Below are positions 19,175 through 30,157 of a stretch of 64,000 nt of DNA, one piece after another. The notes beneath the pieces are model-generated. The model searched no databases and was not told where the DNA came from. It saw only the letters and a program-made list of their open reading frames with translations. The position numbers and the translations under genes are program-made. The DNA lies in the NCBI GenBank assembly GCA_903822975.1, contig CAIJRD010000012.1, positions 372,001 to 436,000 on the forward strand, given 5' to 3'. The DNA comes from an uncultured Sinobacteraceae bacterium. Lineage in GTDB: Bacteria > Pseudomonadota > Gammaproteobacteria > Nevskiales > Nevskiaceae. How positions within the stretch are numbered: position 1 is the stretch's first letter; the number at the start of each line of letters is the position of its first letter.

Positions 19175-19989
19175 AGCGAGCACGAAATTCCACGGCACTC
19201 AGCCGCACAGCGCTGCTGTCGACGCTGGCCGTGACGCTGATGCTCGGCGCTTGCGCCCATCGCCCTGCCGATGACCCGGCCGATCCGCTGGAGCGCGTCA
19301 ATCGCGTGACCTTCGGCATCAACGACAAGGCCGACAAGTACCTGCTGCGGCCGGTTGCGCAGGGCTACGACTACGTCACGCCGTCGATCGCGCGGCGCGG
19401 CATCACCAACTTCTTCGACAACCTCGGCGAGCCGCGCACGATCATCAACGATGTGCTGCAAGGCAAGTTCAGCCAGAGCGCCGGTGACCTCGGCCGCTTC
19501 CTGCTCAACACCACGGTCGGCCTCGGTGGCCTGATCGATGTCGCTACCGACTCCGGCCTCGAGCACCACGACGAAGACTTCGGGCAGACGCTCGGCTATT
19601 GGGGCATCGGCGAAGGCTGGTATCTGGTGATTCCGCTGCTCGGCCCCAGCGACAACCGCGATCTGATCGGCCGCGCCGGCGACTGGCCCACCAGTCCGAC
19701 GTTCTATCTGGACGGCGATCACGACTGGCTGGCGTATTCGCTGAAAGGCGTGGACCTGATCAACTTCCGGGCGAACCTGTTGTCGTCGGATAGTCTGATC
19801 AGCCAGCAGTTCGACAAGTATCTGTTCTTCCGCACCGCCTACCTGCAGCGCCGCCAGGCGCTGGTCTACGACGGCAACCCGCCGCCGGAAGATCTCGGCA
19901 TCGACGACAGCAGCGACAGCGACGCCGCAGCACCCGCGCCCGCCCCGAAGGGCAGCACTTCCAACACCAGTCTGCCGGCGCCGAAGTAA
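19171..19989 (+). CDS. mlaA: Outer-membrane lipoprotein MlaA (VacJ)
   Basis: MlaA removes mislocalised phospholipids from the outer leaflet of the outer membrane and passes them to MlaC. The 272-residue precursor has a lipobox in LMLGACAHRP. VacJ motifs include DPLERVNRVTFGINDKADKY, GEPRTIINDVLQGKFSQSAG and FGQTLGYWGIGEGWYLVIPL. The C-terminal ~35 residues are Ser/Asp/Ala/Pro-rich. Unlike E. coli, where mlaA is at a separate locus, it closes the mla operon here. Confidence 0.95.
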   Translation: MKRARNSTALSRTALLSTLAVTLMLGACAHRPADDPADPLERVNRVTFGINDKADKYLLRPVAQGYDYVTPSIARRGITNFFDNLGEPRTIINDVLQGKFSQSAGDLGRFLLNTTVGLGGLIDVATDSGLEHHDEDFGQTLGYWGIGEGWYLVIPLLGPSDNRDLIGRAGDWPTSPTFYLDGDHDWLAYSLKGVDLINFRANLLSSDSLISQQFDKYLFFRTAYLQRRQALVYDGNPPPEDLGIDDSSDSDAAAPAPAPKGSTSNTSLPAPK

Positions 19990-20001
19990 GCGCACCGCAC
20001 C

Positions 20002-20028
20002 TTCGGCCGGGATACTGAACCGGCCGAA
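20002..20028. terminator. Hairpin between convergent mlaA and purL
   Basis: TTCGGCCGG (20002-20010) pairs perfectly with CCGGCCGAA (20020-20028) around a 9-base loop, 13 bases after the mlaA stop and between convergent genes. There is no T tract on either side, so its role as a (possibly bidirectional) terminator is inferred from position and symmetry. Confidence 0.5.
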
Positions 20029-20178
20029 CGGCAAACCGATCGCGTCCAGTTCACTGCGGTTCGGTCGCGCTTGCGTGGCCGGCCGAATCCAGCCTGCTTG
20101 CAGCGACTAGCGTTGTCGGAATCGAGCGCGCGTCGTCGTAATCATCGGCGCGCGCTTGCATCAACGCGCGCTTGAATC

Positions 20179-23100
20179 TCAGCCGACGAAGCGCCGCGCG
20201 TTGACGAACATCTGCATCCAAGGCGTGGCGGACTCAAACGACTGCGGCCACCACGATCCAACCGTCGCCGCGATGGTGCGCTCCGGATGCGGCATCAGAA
20301 TCGTGATGCGGCCATCGGCATTGCACACCGAGGTGAGCCCGCCCGGCGAGCCGTTCGGATTCTGTGGATAGCGCGTGGCGAAGGCGCCATGGTTGTCGAT
20401 GAACCGCATCGCGACCTGGCCGCCGTCGATCAACGTCTGCAGGCTCGCCTCGGCGCCGAATTCGGCGCGGCCTTCGCCGTGCGCAATTGCGATCGGCAGC
20501 TTCGAGCCGGCCATGCCGGCGAACAGCATCGAGCGACTTTCGGTGATTTCGACCATGCCCCAGCGCGCCTCGAACTGTTCCGAGGCATTGCGACGGAACG
20601 CCGGCCAGTGCGCGGCACCCGGCACGATGTCCTTGAGTGCCGCGAACATCTGGCAGCCATTGCAGACGCCCAGCGCGAAACGATCGTCGCGCGCGAAGAA
20701 GCCCTGGAACTGCGCACGCGCGCGCGCGTTCAGCAGAATCGATTTGGCCCAGCCCTGCCCTGCGCCGAGCACGTCGCCATACGAAAAGCCACCGCAGGCG
20801 GCGAGGCCGGCGAAGTTGTCGAGCGTCGTGCGGCCTTCGAGGATGTCGCTCATGTGTACGTCGACCGCGTCGAAGCCGGCCCGCTGGAATGCGTAGGCCA
20901 TTTCGATCTGGCCGTTGACGCCCTGCTCGCGCAGGATCGCAACGCGCGGACGCGATCCGGCAATTGCCGGTGCAACGCGCTCGGGCTTGAAGGTCAGGCG
21001 CATCGACAGGCCTGGGTCGGAGACCGCGCCGGCGGATTCGAATTCCTCGCGCACGCAATCGGGGTGATCGCGCAGAGCGGCGATGCGCGCGCTGGTCTCG
21101 GCCCAGATGCGATACAGCTCCGCGCGCGTGCGCTCGAACAGCGGTTTGCCGGATTGCGCGATGACGATGCGGTCGTCATGGCGCGGCGAACCGAGTGTCG
21201 CCACGTTGAGGTCGGCGTCGAACAGATCCGCACAGATGCTTTCGGCATCGTCGGCGCGCACCTGCAACAGCATGCCGAGCTCTTCGTTGAACAGCGCGGC
21301 GATGGCGTCTTCGCCGAGCGCTTCCAGATCGAGATCGAGACCACAGTGTCCGGCGAAGGCCATTTCGCAGGCCGCGGCGAACAAGCCGCCGTCGCTGCGA
21401 TCGTGATAGGCGAGCAACTTGCCGTCGGCATTGAGCCGCTGCACCGCCTCGAACGCGGCGCGCAGGCGCGCGGGATCGTCGAGATCCGCGGCCGCGCCGC
21501 CGAACGCGTTGTAGACCTGCGCGAGTGCGGAAGCACCCAGGCGATTGCGCCCGTTGCCGAGATCGATCAGCAGCAGGCGCGTGTCGCCGGCATCGGTGCG
21601 CAGCTGCGGCGTCAACGATGCGCGCACGTCGGCGACCGGTGCGAACGCAGTGATGACCACCGTCAGCGGCGAGGACTGCTTGACCGACTGACCCTCAGCG
21701 CTCCACACCGTACGCATCGACAGCGAATCCTTGCCGACCGGAATGGCGATGCCGAGCGCCGGGCACAGCTCGGCACCGACCGCGCGCACGGTGTCGTATA
21801 GCCGCGCATCCTCATCGCCTTCGCCGGCCGCCGCCATCCAGTTGGCTGATAGCCGGATATCACCGATCGCGTCGATCCGCGCGGCGGCGAGGTTGGTCAG
21901 CGCCTCGCCCACTGCCATGCGGCCGGAGGCAGCGGCGTCGAGCAGCGCGGTCAGCGGCCGCTCGCCCATCGCCATCGCTTCGCCGGTCGTGGCATTGAAA
22001 CCCGTCGCGGTGACCGCGCAATCCGCCACCGGTACCTGCCAGGGTCCAACCATCTGGTCGCGTACGGTGAGACCGCCGACGGTTCGATCGCCGATCGTGA
22101 TCAGGAACTGCTTGCTCGCCACCGAGGGCAGACGCAGCACGCGCTCGCAGGCTTCCGCGAGATCAATCGCGTGATGATCGAAACCGAGATCGGTCTGCGC
22201 CGCGCGACGATTGTTGCGCTGAATGCGTGGTGCCTTGCCGAGCAGCACCGGCATCGGCATTTCCACCGGCAGGCGCTGATCGGTATTGGCCGCGCGCGCA
22301 TCTTCCATTCGCAGCGTGCGTTCTGCGGTGGCTTCGCCGACCACGGCCAGCGGGCAGCGTTCGCGGCGACAGAAGGCCTCGATCACGTCGACCGATTCCG
22401 GCCGCACGGCGAGCACATAGCGCTCCTGCGATTCGTTGCACCAGATTTCCATCGGCGACAACGCCGGATCGGCGCAGGCGATGTCGCGCAAGCGGAAGTG
22501 TCCGCCGCGATCATCGGCATGCACCAGTTCCGGCAGCGCGTTCGACAAGCCACCGGCGCCGACGTCGTGGATCGACAGGATCGGATTGGCCGCACCGAGC
22601 GCCCAGCAGGCGTCGATGACTTCCTGGCAGCGGCGTTCGAGTTCCGGGTTGGCGCGCTGGACCGAGGCGAAGTCGAGCGCCTGTGTGCTCGCACCGGTGG
22701 CCATCGACGAAGCCGCGCCGCCGCCAAGGCCGATCAGCATCGCCGGACCGCCGAGCACCAGCAGCTTGGCGCCGATCGGCACCGCCTGCTTCAGCACATC
22801 GGCGTCGCGGATATTGCCGTAGCCGCCGGCGATCATTACCGGCTTGTGGAAGCCGCGCAGGCGTCCGTCCGGCGTGCGCGCTTCAAAGCTACGGAAGTAG
22901 CCGGTCAGATTCGGCCGGCCGAATTCGTTGTTGTAGGCCGCAGCCCCGATCGGCCCTTCGAGCATGATGGCCAGTGCCGAGGCCATGTGCGCGGGCTTGC
23001 CGAAGTCCTGCTCCCAGGGCTGCTCGAAGCCGGGGATACGCAGATTCGACACGGTGAAACCGGCGAGACCCGCCTTCGGTCGAGCGCCGCGACCAGTTGC

Positions 23101-24069
23101 GGCCTCGTCGCGAATCTCGCCGCCGGCACCGGTCGCGGCACCTGCGTGCGGCGATATGCCGGTCGGATGGTTGTGCGTTTCGACCTTCATCAGCATGTGC
23201 ACGTTTTCGTCGTGCAGGGCGTACGCGTGCGTGGCCGGATCGGCAAACAGGCGCTCGGCGCGATGCCCTTCGATCACCGCCGCGTTGTCGCTGTACGCCG
23301 ACAGCACGCCGTCCGGCGACGCCTTGTAGCTGAGCTTGATCATCTCGAACAGCGTGTGCGCCTGCGGCTCGTCGTCGATGACGAAATTGCCGTTGAAGAT
23401 TTTGTGGCGGCAGTGCTCGGAATTGATCTGCGCGAACATCATCAGTTCGGCATCGCTCGGATTGCGCCGCGCTTCGACGAAATGGGCGACGAGATAATCG
23501 ATCTCCTGCGGCGACAGCGCCAGCCCCCAGTCGCGATTGGCCGCTTCCAGCGCAGCCTTGCCGCCACCGAGTACATCCACGCGCCGCAGCGCGCGTGGCG
23601 CCTGCACCGCAAAAATGCCGGCGAGTGCCGCGGCGTCGGTCAGCACACTCTCGGTCATCGGGTCGTGCAGCTGGTCGAAACAGCTTTGCGGCAAGGCATC
23701 GACGCCGTCGAACAGGTAGGCGCGGCCGCGCTCGATTCTTTGCACGCCGGTGAGTCCGCACACCTTGGCGATGTCGGTGGCCTTGCTCGACCACGGCGAG
23801 AGCGTGCCGAGGCGCGGCACGATGTAAACCGCGCCCTGCGCTACGTCGAACGTAGCAGAGGTTTCGCCCAATAGTGTGGCCAGCGCAGCGGAATCGATTT
23901 CGCCGGACGTCTCCACCAGAAAAAATTCCTGCACGCGCAGCGCGCGCAGCGCCGGCAGCGCCGACTGCAGCCGTGCAAGCAGGCGGCCGCTGCGGAAATC
24001 GGTTGCGCTGCGGCGCGCGGGTAACAGCAAAACGGAAGCGTTCACGGGCAAGTCACTCGAAAAAGTCAT
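20179..24069 (-). CDS. purL: Phosphoribosylformylglycinamidine synthase (single-chain PurL)
   Basis: PurL converts FGAR to FGAM in purine synthesis, using glutamine and ATP. The 1296-residue protein is the large gammaproteobacterial form: PurS-like N-domain, linker, two AIRS-type halves (ETHNHPTGISPHAGAATGAG, then SVQRANPELERRC) and a C-terminal class I glutaminase (VCNGCQMFAALKD with the nucleophilic Cys, and MPHPERTIAA with the His/Glu pair). The ATG at 24069 directly abuts the stop of the next upstream gene. Single-chain PurL separates this organism from lineages with PurQ/PurS/PurL subunits. Confidence 0.97.
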   Translation of the reverse strand: MTFSSDLPVNASVLLLPARRSATDFRSGRLLARLQSALPALRALRVQEFFLVETSGEIDSAALATLLGETSATFDVAQGAVYIVPRLGTLSPWSSKATDIAKVCGLTGVQRIERGRAYLFDGVDALPQSCFDQLHDPMTESVLTDAAALAGIFAVQAPRALRRVDVLGGGKAALEAANRDWGLALSPQEIDYLVAHFVEARRNPSDAELMMFAQINSEHCRHKIFNGNFVIDDEPQAHTLFEMIKLSYKASPDGVLSAYSDNAAVIEGHRAERLFADPATHAYALHDENVHMLMKVETHNHPTGISPHAGAATGAGGEIRDEAATGRGARPKAGLAGFTVSNLRIPGFEQPWEQDFGKPAHMASALAIMLEGPIGAAAYNNEFGRPNLTGYFRSFEARTPDGRLRGFHKPVMIAGGYGNIRDADVLKQAVPIGAKLLVLGGPAMLIGLGGGAASSMATGASTQALDFASVQRANPELERRCQEVIDACWALGAANPILSIHDVGAGGLSNALPELVHADDRGGHFRLRDIACADPALSPMEIWCNESQERYVLAVRPESVDVIEAFCRRERCPLAVVGEATAERTLRMEDARAANTDQRLPVEMPMPVLLGKAPRIQRNNRRAAQTDLGFDHHAIDLAEACERVLRLPSVASKQFLITIGDRTVGGLTVRDQMVGPWQVPVADCAVTATGFNATTGEAMAMGERPLTALLDAAASGRMAVGEALTNLAAARIDAIGDIRLSANWMAAAGEGDEDARLYDTVRAVGAELCPALGIAIPVGKDSLSMRTVWSAEGQSVKQSSPLTVVITAFAPVADVRASLTPQLRTDAGDTRLLLIDLGNGRNRLGASALAQVYNAFGGAAADLDDPARLRAAFEAVQRLNADGKLLAYHDRSDGGLFAAACEMAFAGHCGLDLDLEALGEDAIAALFNEELGMLLQVRADDAESICADLFDADLNVATLGSPRHDDRIVIAQSGKPLFERTRAELYRIWAETSARIAALRDHPDCVREEFESAGAVSDPGLSMRLTFKPERVAPAIAGSRPRVAILREQGVNGQIEMAYAFQRAGFDAVDVHMSDILEGRTTLDNFAGLAACGGFSYGDVLGAGQGWAKSILLNARARAQFQGFFARDDRFALGVCNGCQMFAALKDIVPGAAHWPAFRRNASEQFEARWGMVEITESRSMLFAGMAGSKLPIAIAHGEGRAEFGAEASLQTLIDGGQVAMRFIDNHGAFATRYPQNPNGSPGGLTSVCNADGRITILMPHPERTIAATVGSWWPQSFESATPWMQMFVNARRFVG

Positions 24070-24831
24070 TCAGGAAAGTTGGCGCCAATCGAGACCGGCG
24101 TCTTGCTCGGCGCAATTCAGCCAGTCGGGCGTACAGCCGAGCGCTTCGGCGGCAAGTGCCAGCGCCAGTTCAGGTCGGTTGTTGGTTTCCGACAGGTGCG
24201 CAAGCGCCAGATGTCGCAGCCGCGAGCAATCGATGCTCGCCAGCAGGTCGGCGGCCTGCCGATTGCTCAGATGGCCGCGCTCGCCGCCGACGCGCCGCTT
24301 CAGCGAATCCGGATAGGGGCCGTTCTCGAGCATGTCGACGTCGTGGTTGAACTCGATCAGCAAGGCATCGCAGGCGCTCAGATTGGCGCGGATATGCGGC
24401 GTCGCCATGCCGGTATCCGATAGCACGCCGATGCGCTGCGCGCCGTCGCCGAACACGTACTGACACGGCTCTTGCGCATCGTGCGGTACCGGATACGGCT
24501 GGATCTGCAGGTCGTCGATGACGAAGGCCTCGTGCGGACTGATTACCCGGGTCGTAACACCCGTCGCATCCCGCCAGGCGCGCAGCGTGCCGCTGGTCAG
24601 CCACACCGGAATTTGATGACGCCGCGCCAGCCGCGCAACGCCGCCGAGATGATCGTCATGTTCGTGCGTCACCAGAATCGCCGCGAGGTCGTCGGGCGCA
24701 AGCCCGAGTCGCTGCAAGCGCCGCTCGGTGTCGCGCAGGCCGAAGCCGCAATCGAGCAGCACGCGCGTCTTGCCCGCCTCGATGACCGCGGCATTGCCCT
24801 TGCTGCCACTGCCGAGATACGCAAACCGCAT
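24070..24831 (-). CDS. MBL-fold metallo-hydrolase (YycJ/WalJ-like)
   Basis: A 253-residue metallo-beta-lactamase-fold hydrolase starting MRFAYLGSGSKGNAAVIEAG. It carries the metal motif THEHDDH (residues 55-61) and the pattern GVLSDTG and LLIEFNHDVDML seen in YycJ-like proteins, which are linked to DNA repair or wall homeostasis in other bacteria. Substrate cannot be told from sequence. The stop directly abuts the purL start, so the two are probably co-transcribed. Two adjacent ATG codons exist (24834 and 24831); the one giving MRFAYLGSGS is used. Confidence 0.85.
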   Translation of the reverse strand: MRFAYLGSGSKGNAAVIEAGKTRVLLDCGFGLRDTERRLQRLGLAPDDLAAILVTHEHDDHLGGVARLARRHQIPVWLTSGTLRAWRDATGVTTRVISPHEAFVIDDLQIQPYPVPHDAQEPCQYVFGDGAQRIGVLSDTGMATPHIRANLSACDALLIEFNHDVDMLENGPYPDSLKRRVGGERGHLSNRQAADLLASIDCSRLRHLALAHLSETNNRPELALALAAEALGCTPDWLNCAEQDAGLDWRQLS

Positions 24832-24927
24832 CATCGCGCGGGACTCCAAACGAACCACAGGGCGCTGCGGGCGAGCCGTGGCGCAGCGACCCGGACCAGC
24901 CGCGCGCGGCCGGCGGCGCTGCCGACC

Positions 24928-25266
24928 TTACTTCTTATGCTGGCCCCCGGTCGGGGTGTACAACGGGAACGGCGTGACCTTGGAGCTCTCGCCGCTCGCG
25001 GTGGTGATGCGCGCCGGGCCGGGCTTGGCCACTTCGTCGATGCGGACCACGGCATGCAGCGGAATGTAGGTGCGCACCACGTGTTCGAATTCGGTCTTCA
25101 GCTTTTCTTCGCCGGGGTCGACCAGCACCGTGGTTTTTTCGCCGAACACCAGCTTTTCGACCTCGACGAACCCCATGATCGAGCCGTGGCTGACGTTGCG
25201 CGCGTAAATTTCGTAGACCTGTCCCTGATTCTGGAACGTGACGCGATAAAGACGCTGGCTGGTCAT
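24928..25266 (-). CDS. DUF1820 family protein
   Basis: A 112-residue soluble protein with RLYRVTFQNQGQVYEIYARN, SIMGFVEVEKLVFGE and FEHVVRTYIPLHAVVRIDEV, matching the DUF1820 family found in gammaproteobacteria. No catalytic motif or signal peptide is seen and no function is known. It is the first gene of the minus-strand unit leading to the MBL hydrolase and purL. Confidence 0.85.
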   Translation of the reverse strand: MTSQRLYRVTFQNQGQVYEIYARNVSHGSIMGFVEVEKLVFGEKTTVLVDPGEEKLKTEFEHVVRTYIPLHAVVRIDEVAKPGPARITTASGESSKVTPFPLYTPTGGQHKK

Positions 25267-25591
25267 TCGATAGGGGTCTGACGGAACGCGCCTATTATCG
25301 GCTCTGGCGGCTGGAGCGACAAATCATCGCCGTTCGCCGCAGCGCTTCAGCCGATGCTTCGGGAAGCAGCCGGTCGAGGCTGGTGCGCTTCGCGCAAGCA
25401 AGGCCCAGCCGATGTCCGAATTTCAGGGCGACGTTCCAGGGCGGCGATCCGGCTCCGCGCTCGTAAAAAATCGTAAAGCGCGCGGCGATGACGCAACCGA
25501 TGCCCGGCCGGCCAGTCGGAGTACTGCCGCGGCGCCACAGGGCCTGCGGCTTCACAAATTCCAAACCTAAAAGACCATCAAGGAGTTCAGC
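25267..25591. other. Divergent non-coding region
   Basis: These 325 bases lie between the divergent DUF1820 gene and the WXXGXW-repeat gene. No gene is recognised; the open frames here have no motifs. The last part (CCAAACCTAAAAGACCATCA) is AT-richer and leads into an AAGGAG ribosome-binding site for the gene on the plus strand. Confidence 0.5.
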
Positions 25592-25897
25592 ATGAAGCCG
25601 AACCGCTTAATCGCCGCCACATTGGTGACGCTGGCCGCCGCTGCCGCATTGCCGACACAGGCGGGTGTGCGTCTGGACGTCGACATCGCGCCGCCGGCGC
25701 CGCGCGAAGAGGTGGTGCCGGAACCGCGTCCGGGCTACGTCTGGGCACCGGGCTACTGGAACTACGATGGCCGCCAGCACGTCTGGGTGGGTGGCCACTG
25801 GATCCACGAACGCCGCGGGCAGCACTGGGTTGCCGATCGCTGGGACCAGCGCGACGGCCACTATCACCACGAACGCGGCCATTGGGAACGCGGCTGA
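25592..25897 (+). CDS. Exported YXWGXW/WXXGXW-repeat protein
   Basis: A 101-residue protein with a signal peptide (MKPNRLIAATLVTLAAAAAL, cleavage near TQAG). The mature part has repeated aromatic-glycine motifs (YVWAPGYWNYDG, VWVGGHWIHERR) characteristic of the small WXXGXW-repeat family, then a His/Arg-rich end (YHHERGHWERG). An AAGGAG ribosome-binding site lies eight bases before the ATG. Function is unknown; it is presumed periplasmic or outer-membrane associated. Confidence 0.85.
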   Translation: MKPNRLIAATLVTLAAAAALPTQAGVRLDVDIAPPAPREEVVPEPRPGYVWAPGYWNYDGRQHVWVGGHWIHERRGQHWVADRWDQRDGHYHHERGHWERG

Positions 25898-26052
25898 GCT
25901 TCAACTCGGTTTCGGCTGCTTCTCAGCGGGTTTGAGGGCGCCGAAGTCGACGGCCCGAACGGCGTGCGGCTTGCAAATCTCCCGCACGACCGGCGGGCGC
26001 CTTGGGGTCGAATTTGGCGAGCGCTGGGCGGTCCGGCGCTCGCCCGCGCGAC

Positions 26053-26895
<843 letters not shown>

Positions 26896-26918
26896 AAATT
26901 TCCGGGCACTGCGTGCAT

Positions 26919-27770
26919 TCAATCGGAGGTTCTGGGCGTCGACAGCGAGCGCGCGCCGATATTCAGCGCGAGCACTGCCAGCGTGATAATCAAGGCACCG
27001 GTCCAGGCGAGCTTCTGCCAGTCGGCATACGGCGACAGCGCGAATTGGAAGATCACCACCGGCAGGTTCGCCATCGGCGCGTTCATGTTGCTGCTCATGA
27101 ACTGGTTGTTCAGTGCGGTGAACAGGAGCGGTGCGGTTTCGCCCGTGATGCGCGCGATCGCCAGCAGCACGCCGGTGATCATGCCGGCGCGCGCGGCGCG
27201 ATAGGCAACCTGCACGATCACCAGCCAGCGCGGCGAGCCGAGCGCCGAGGCGGCTTCGCGCAATCCGTTCGGCACCAGCAGCAGCATGTCTTCGGTCGTG
27301 CGCACCACCACCGGCAGCACCAGCAGCGACAGTGCAACGCCGCCGGCCCAAGCCGAGAAGTGCCCCATGTGCACGACCATGATCTCGTAGACGAACAGGC
27401 CGATCACGATCGACGGCGCCGACAGCAGCACGTCGTTGATGAACCGCACGATCGACGCCAGCCAGCTGCCGCGACCGTACTCGGCCATGTAGGTACCGGC
27501 GAGCATGCCGATCGGCGTGCCGATCGCGGTGCCGAGCAGCGTCATCATCACGCTGCCGTAGATCGCATTGAGCAGACCGCCGGCGCTGCCGGGCGGCGGC
27601 GTCATCTCGGTAAACACCGCGAGCGACAGGCCGCTGAAACCTTTGAACAGCAGCGTGGCGAGAATGAACGCGAGCACGATCAGGCCTGAGCCCGCCGCGA
27701 TCCAGGCGAATGTCATCACCACCAGATTGCCGGTGCGGCGGCGACGGTACATCGCGGTATCGATCGCCAT
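26919..27770 (-). CDS. pstA: Phosphate ABC transporter permease PstA
   Basis: Inner-membrane permease of the Pst system; 283 residues and about six membrane segments. The permease signature is seen around [20 protein letters not shown] followed by [17 protein letters not shown], and the N-terminal part has [20 protein letters not shown]. It starts two bases after the pstC stop. Confidence 0.96.
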   Translation of the reverse strand: MAIDTAMYRRRRTGNLVVMTFAWIAAGSGLIVLAFILATLLFKGFSGLSLAVFTEMTPPPGSAGGLLNAIYGSVMMTLLGTAIGTPIGMLAGTYMAEYGRGSWLASIVRFINDVLLSAPSIVIGLFVYEIMVVHMGHFSAWAGGVALSLLVLPVVVRTTEDMLLLVPNGLREAASALGSPRWLVIVQVAYRAARAGMITGVLLAIARITGETAPLLFTALNNQFMSSNMNAPMANLPVVIFQFALSPYADWQKLAWTGALIITLAVLALNIGARSLSTPRTSD

Positions 27771-27772
27771 GC

Positions 27773-28771
27773 TTACGTCCCCGCCTGCTTCTGGAGACGC
27801 AGCAACAGCAGTCGCGCGCCTGCCAGCACGATGAAGGTGATCACGAACAGCAGCAGACCGAGCGCGATCAGCGAGGAGGTGTAGAGATCGCCATCGGCTT
27901 CGGTGAACTCGTTGGCGATCGACGCCGAGATCGTTGTTCCGGGTGCCAGCAGCGACGCGGCGATCTTGTGCGCGTTGCCGATCACGAACGTCACCGCCAT
28001 GGTTTCACCAAGCGCACGACCGAGGCCGAGCATCACGCCGCCGATCACACCGGTCTGCGTGTAGGGCAGCACCACCTTGCGGACGACTTCCCAGGTCGTG
28101 CAGCCGAGACCGTAGGCCGACTCCTTCAGCACCGGCGGCACCGTCTCGAACACGTCGCGCGTGACCGAGGTGATGTACGGCAGCACCATGATGCTGAGGA
28201 TGATGCCGGCGGTGAGGATACCGATGCCGTACGGCGGACCGGCGAACAGCGACGACAGCACCGGCACCGAGGCGAACGTCCCGATCAATGCTGGCTGCAC
28301 GTAGGCTTGCAGAAACGGCGCGAGCACGAACAGGCCCCAGATGCCGTAGATGATGCTGGGAATACCGGCGAGCAACTCGATCGCGGTGCTGATCGGCCGC
28401 TTCAGACTGCGCGGGCAAAGCTCGGTAATGAAGATCGCGATGCCGAGGCTGATCGGAATGCCGATCAACATGGCGATCAACGAGGTTACGAGGGTGCCGT
28501 AGATCGGTGCGAGCGCGCCGAATTTGTCGTTGGCCGGGTTCCAGTGTTCGGCGGTCAGAAAACCCCAGCCGAATTCCTTGAATGCCGGAATCGAACCGTG
28601 AATCAGCGCGACGATGACGCCGCCCAGCAGCAACAACACGGTGATGGCCGCGCTGCGCGTGGCATTGCGCATCAGCGCGTCCCAGATGCCGTGACGGCGG
28701 AGCTGCGCAGTGGATATTGCGTTGGAGGCTGTCGCCTCGAATGGTCGTGCCACGGAAAAGGTTTGGCTCAC
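27773..28771 (-). CDS. pstC: Phosphate ABC transporter permease PstC
   Basis: Second permease of the Pst importer; 332 residues. A ~35-residue cytoplasmic extension precedes the first membrane segment ([20 protein letters not shown]). Family motifs are [39 protein letters not shown] and [20 protein letters not shown]. It is separated from pstS by 219 bases containing an inverted repeat and a strong hairpin. Confidence 0.96.
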   Translation of the reverse strand: MSQTFSVARPFEATASNAISTAQLRRHGIWDALMRNATRSAAITVLLLLGGVIVALIHGSIPAFKEFGWGFLTAEHWNPANDKFGALAPIYGTLVTSLIAMLIGIPISLGIAIFITELCPRSLKRPISTAIELLAGIPSIIYGIWGLFVLAPFLQAYVQPALIGTFASVPVLSSLFAGPPYGIGILTAGIILSIMVLPYITSVTRDVFETVPPVLKESAYGLGCTTWEVVRKVVLPYTQTGVIGGVMLGLGRALGETMAVTFVIGNAHKIAASLLAPGTTISASIANEFTEADGDLYTSSLIALGLLLFVITFIVLAGARLLLLRLQKQAGT

Positions 28772-28815
28772 GATTGGACCTAGAGACTCTACTCGAAACG
28801 AATGCCGGTCACCGC

Positions 28816-28925
28816 TTACTTTGATCGCCGTCGGTGCGAAATCGATCGGCTTCGAGCGTCCAGATATTGCCTACTCGAGCCTGAACGAAGCGTGCGACGA
28901 GCCGCGCATGCGGCGATCAAAGTAA
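28816..28925. repeat. 15-base inverted repeat with 80-base spacer upstream of pstC
   Basis: TTACTTTGATCGCCG (28816-28830) and CGGCGATCAAAGTAA (28911-28925) are perfect inverted copies lying in the pstS-pstC interval. Weaker similarity extends beyond the arms on both sides. They could form a long stem in the pst transcript or be two binding sites in opposite orientation. Confidence 0.7.
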
Positions 28926-28938
28926 ACCGTTACAGACC

Positions 28939-28965
28939 CGAAGGCCGGCGATTCGCCGGCCTTCG
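28939..28965 (-). terminator. Strong hairpin after pstS
   Basis: CGAAGGCCGGCG (28939-28950) pairs perfectly with CGCCGGCCTTCG (28954-28965) around an ATT loop, 26 bases beyond the pstS stop. No T tract follows on the minus strand, so partial termination or protection of pstS mRNA from 3' decay is more likely than full termination. This would give more PstS than PstCAB. Confidence 0.65.
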
Positions 28966-28990
28966 GTCACGCAATTACGCCTGACTGCTG

Positions 28991-30043
28991 TTACTTCCAG
29001 ATCGGCAGACCGGCGCCGTCTTTGATGCTTTCTTTCCAGGTCTTTTCGACCAGTTCGACCACCGGCTTCGGAATCGGCACGTAGTCGAGTTCTTCGGCAA
29101 GCTTGACGCCGTTCTTGTACGACCAGTCGAAGAACTTCAGCGCTTCGCCAAGGGTCGCGGCGTCATCCGGCTTCTTGTAGACCAGGATGAAGCTGGCGCC
29201 GGTGATGGGCCAGCTGCCCGCGCCCGCCTGGTTGGTCAGCACCAGGTAGTAACCCGGCGCATGCGCCCAGTCGGCGTTGGCGGCGGCGGCCTGGAACGCT
29301 TCGGCCTGCGGTTCGACGGTCTTGCCGTCCTTGTTGATCATCTTCACGTACGTCATCTTGTTCTGCTTGACGTAGGCGTATTCGACGTAGCCGATGGCGC
29401 CGTCGGTCTGACCGACAAAACCGGCCACACCTTCGTTGCCCTTGCCGCCGATACCGACCGGCCATTCGACCGCTTTATCAACGCCAACCTTCTCTTTCCA
29501 TTCCGGGCTGACCGCGCCCAGGTAGCTGGTGTAGAGGAAGGTGGTGCCGGAGCCGTCCGAACGATGCACCACGGCGATCAGCGTCGCCGGCAGCTTCGAT
29601 TTCGGGTTCAGCTTCTTGATCGCGGCATCGTCCCAGCTCTTGATCTTGCCGAGGAAGATATCGGCCAGAGTTGTGCCGTCGAGCACCAGTTCGCCGGGCT
29701 TCACGCCCTTCAAGTTCACCACCGGAATCACGCCACCGATGATCATCGGGAACTGGATCAGGCCGGCTTCATCGAGATCTTTCGGCTCGAGCGGCGCGTC
29801 GGAGGCACCGAAGGTGACCGTTTTGGCCTTAATCTGCTTGATGCCGCCGCCGGAACCGATCGACTGATAATTCAGGCCGATGCCGGTCGCGGTCTTGTAG
29901 GCATCCGCCCACTTGGCGTAGACCGGATAGGGAAAGGTTGCGCCGGCGCCGGAAATATCGGCGGCCATCGCGGCCGGCAGTGCCAGCGTCGCGGCGGCGC
30001 CGACGATCAGCGAGCGCAGCGTCGCTTTGTTGATGATGCTCAC
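28991..30043 (-). CDS. pstS: Periplasmic phosphate-binding protein PstS
   Basis: PstS captures phosphate for PstCAB. The 350-residue precursor has a signal peptide ending at [11 protein letters not shown]. Ligand-binding motifs include [39 protein letters not shown] and [23 protein letters not shown] ribosome-binding site precedes the ATG at 30043 and a candidate Pho box lies about 80-95 bases upstream. It is the first gene of the pst operon. Confidence 0.97.
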   Translation of the reverse strand: MSIINKATLRSLIVGAAATLALPAAMAADISGAGATFPYPVYAKWADAYKTATGIGLNYQSIGSGGGIKQIKAKTVTFGASDAPLEPKDLDEAGLIQFPMIIGGVIPVVNLKGVKPGELVLDGTTLADIFLGKIKSWDDAAIKKLNPKSKLPATLIAVVHRSDGSGTTFLYTSYLGAVSPEWKEKVGVDKAVEWPVGIGGKGNEGVAGFVGQTDGAIGYVEYAYVKQNKMTYVKMINKDGKTVEPQAEAFQAAAANADWAHAPGYYLVLTNQAGAGSWPITGASFILVYKKPDDAATLGEALKFFDWSYKNGVKLAEELDYVPIPKPVVELVEKTWKESIKDGAGLPIWK

Positions 30044-30120
30044 GGGTTTTCTCCGAGTGAATAAGCCCAGGGTTTGTTCTGTTTGATCGGGTGACTCCGC
30101 CGGAAGCTTACGTTCACTTT

Positions 30121-30138
30121 TTGACAGTTTCGTTGCAG
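30121..30138 (-). promoter_or_regulatory. Candidate Pho box upstream of pstS
   Basis: On the minus strand the sequence CTGCAAC-GAAA-CTGTCAA shows two 7-base direct repeats with a 4-base spacer. This matches the layout of PhoB boxes (CTGTCAT-N4-CTGTCAT), the second repeat being better than the first. It is about 80 bases upstream of the pstS ATG. PhoBR genes are not in the window. Confidence 0.6.
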
Positions 30139-30157
30139 TCGAAACTATCTAGTCATT

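Noticed and set aside
22171..23874. 567-codon plus-strand open frame
   Set aside because: Lies entirely antisense within purL and has shadow composition.
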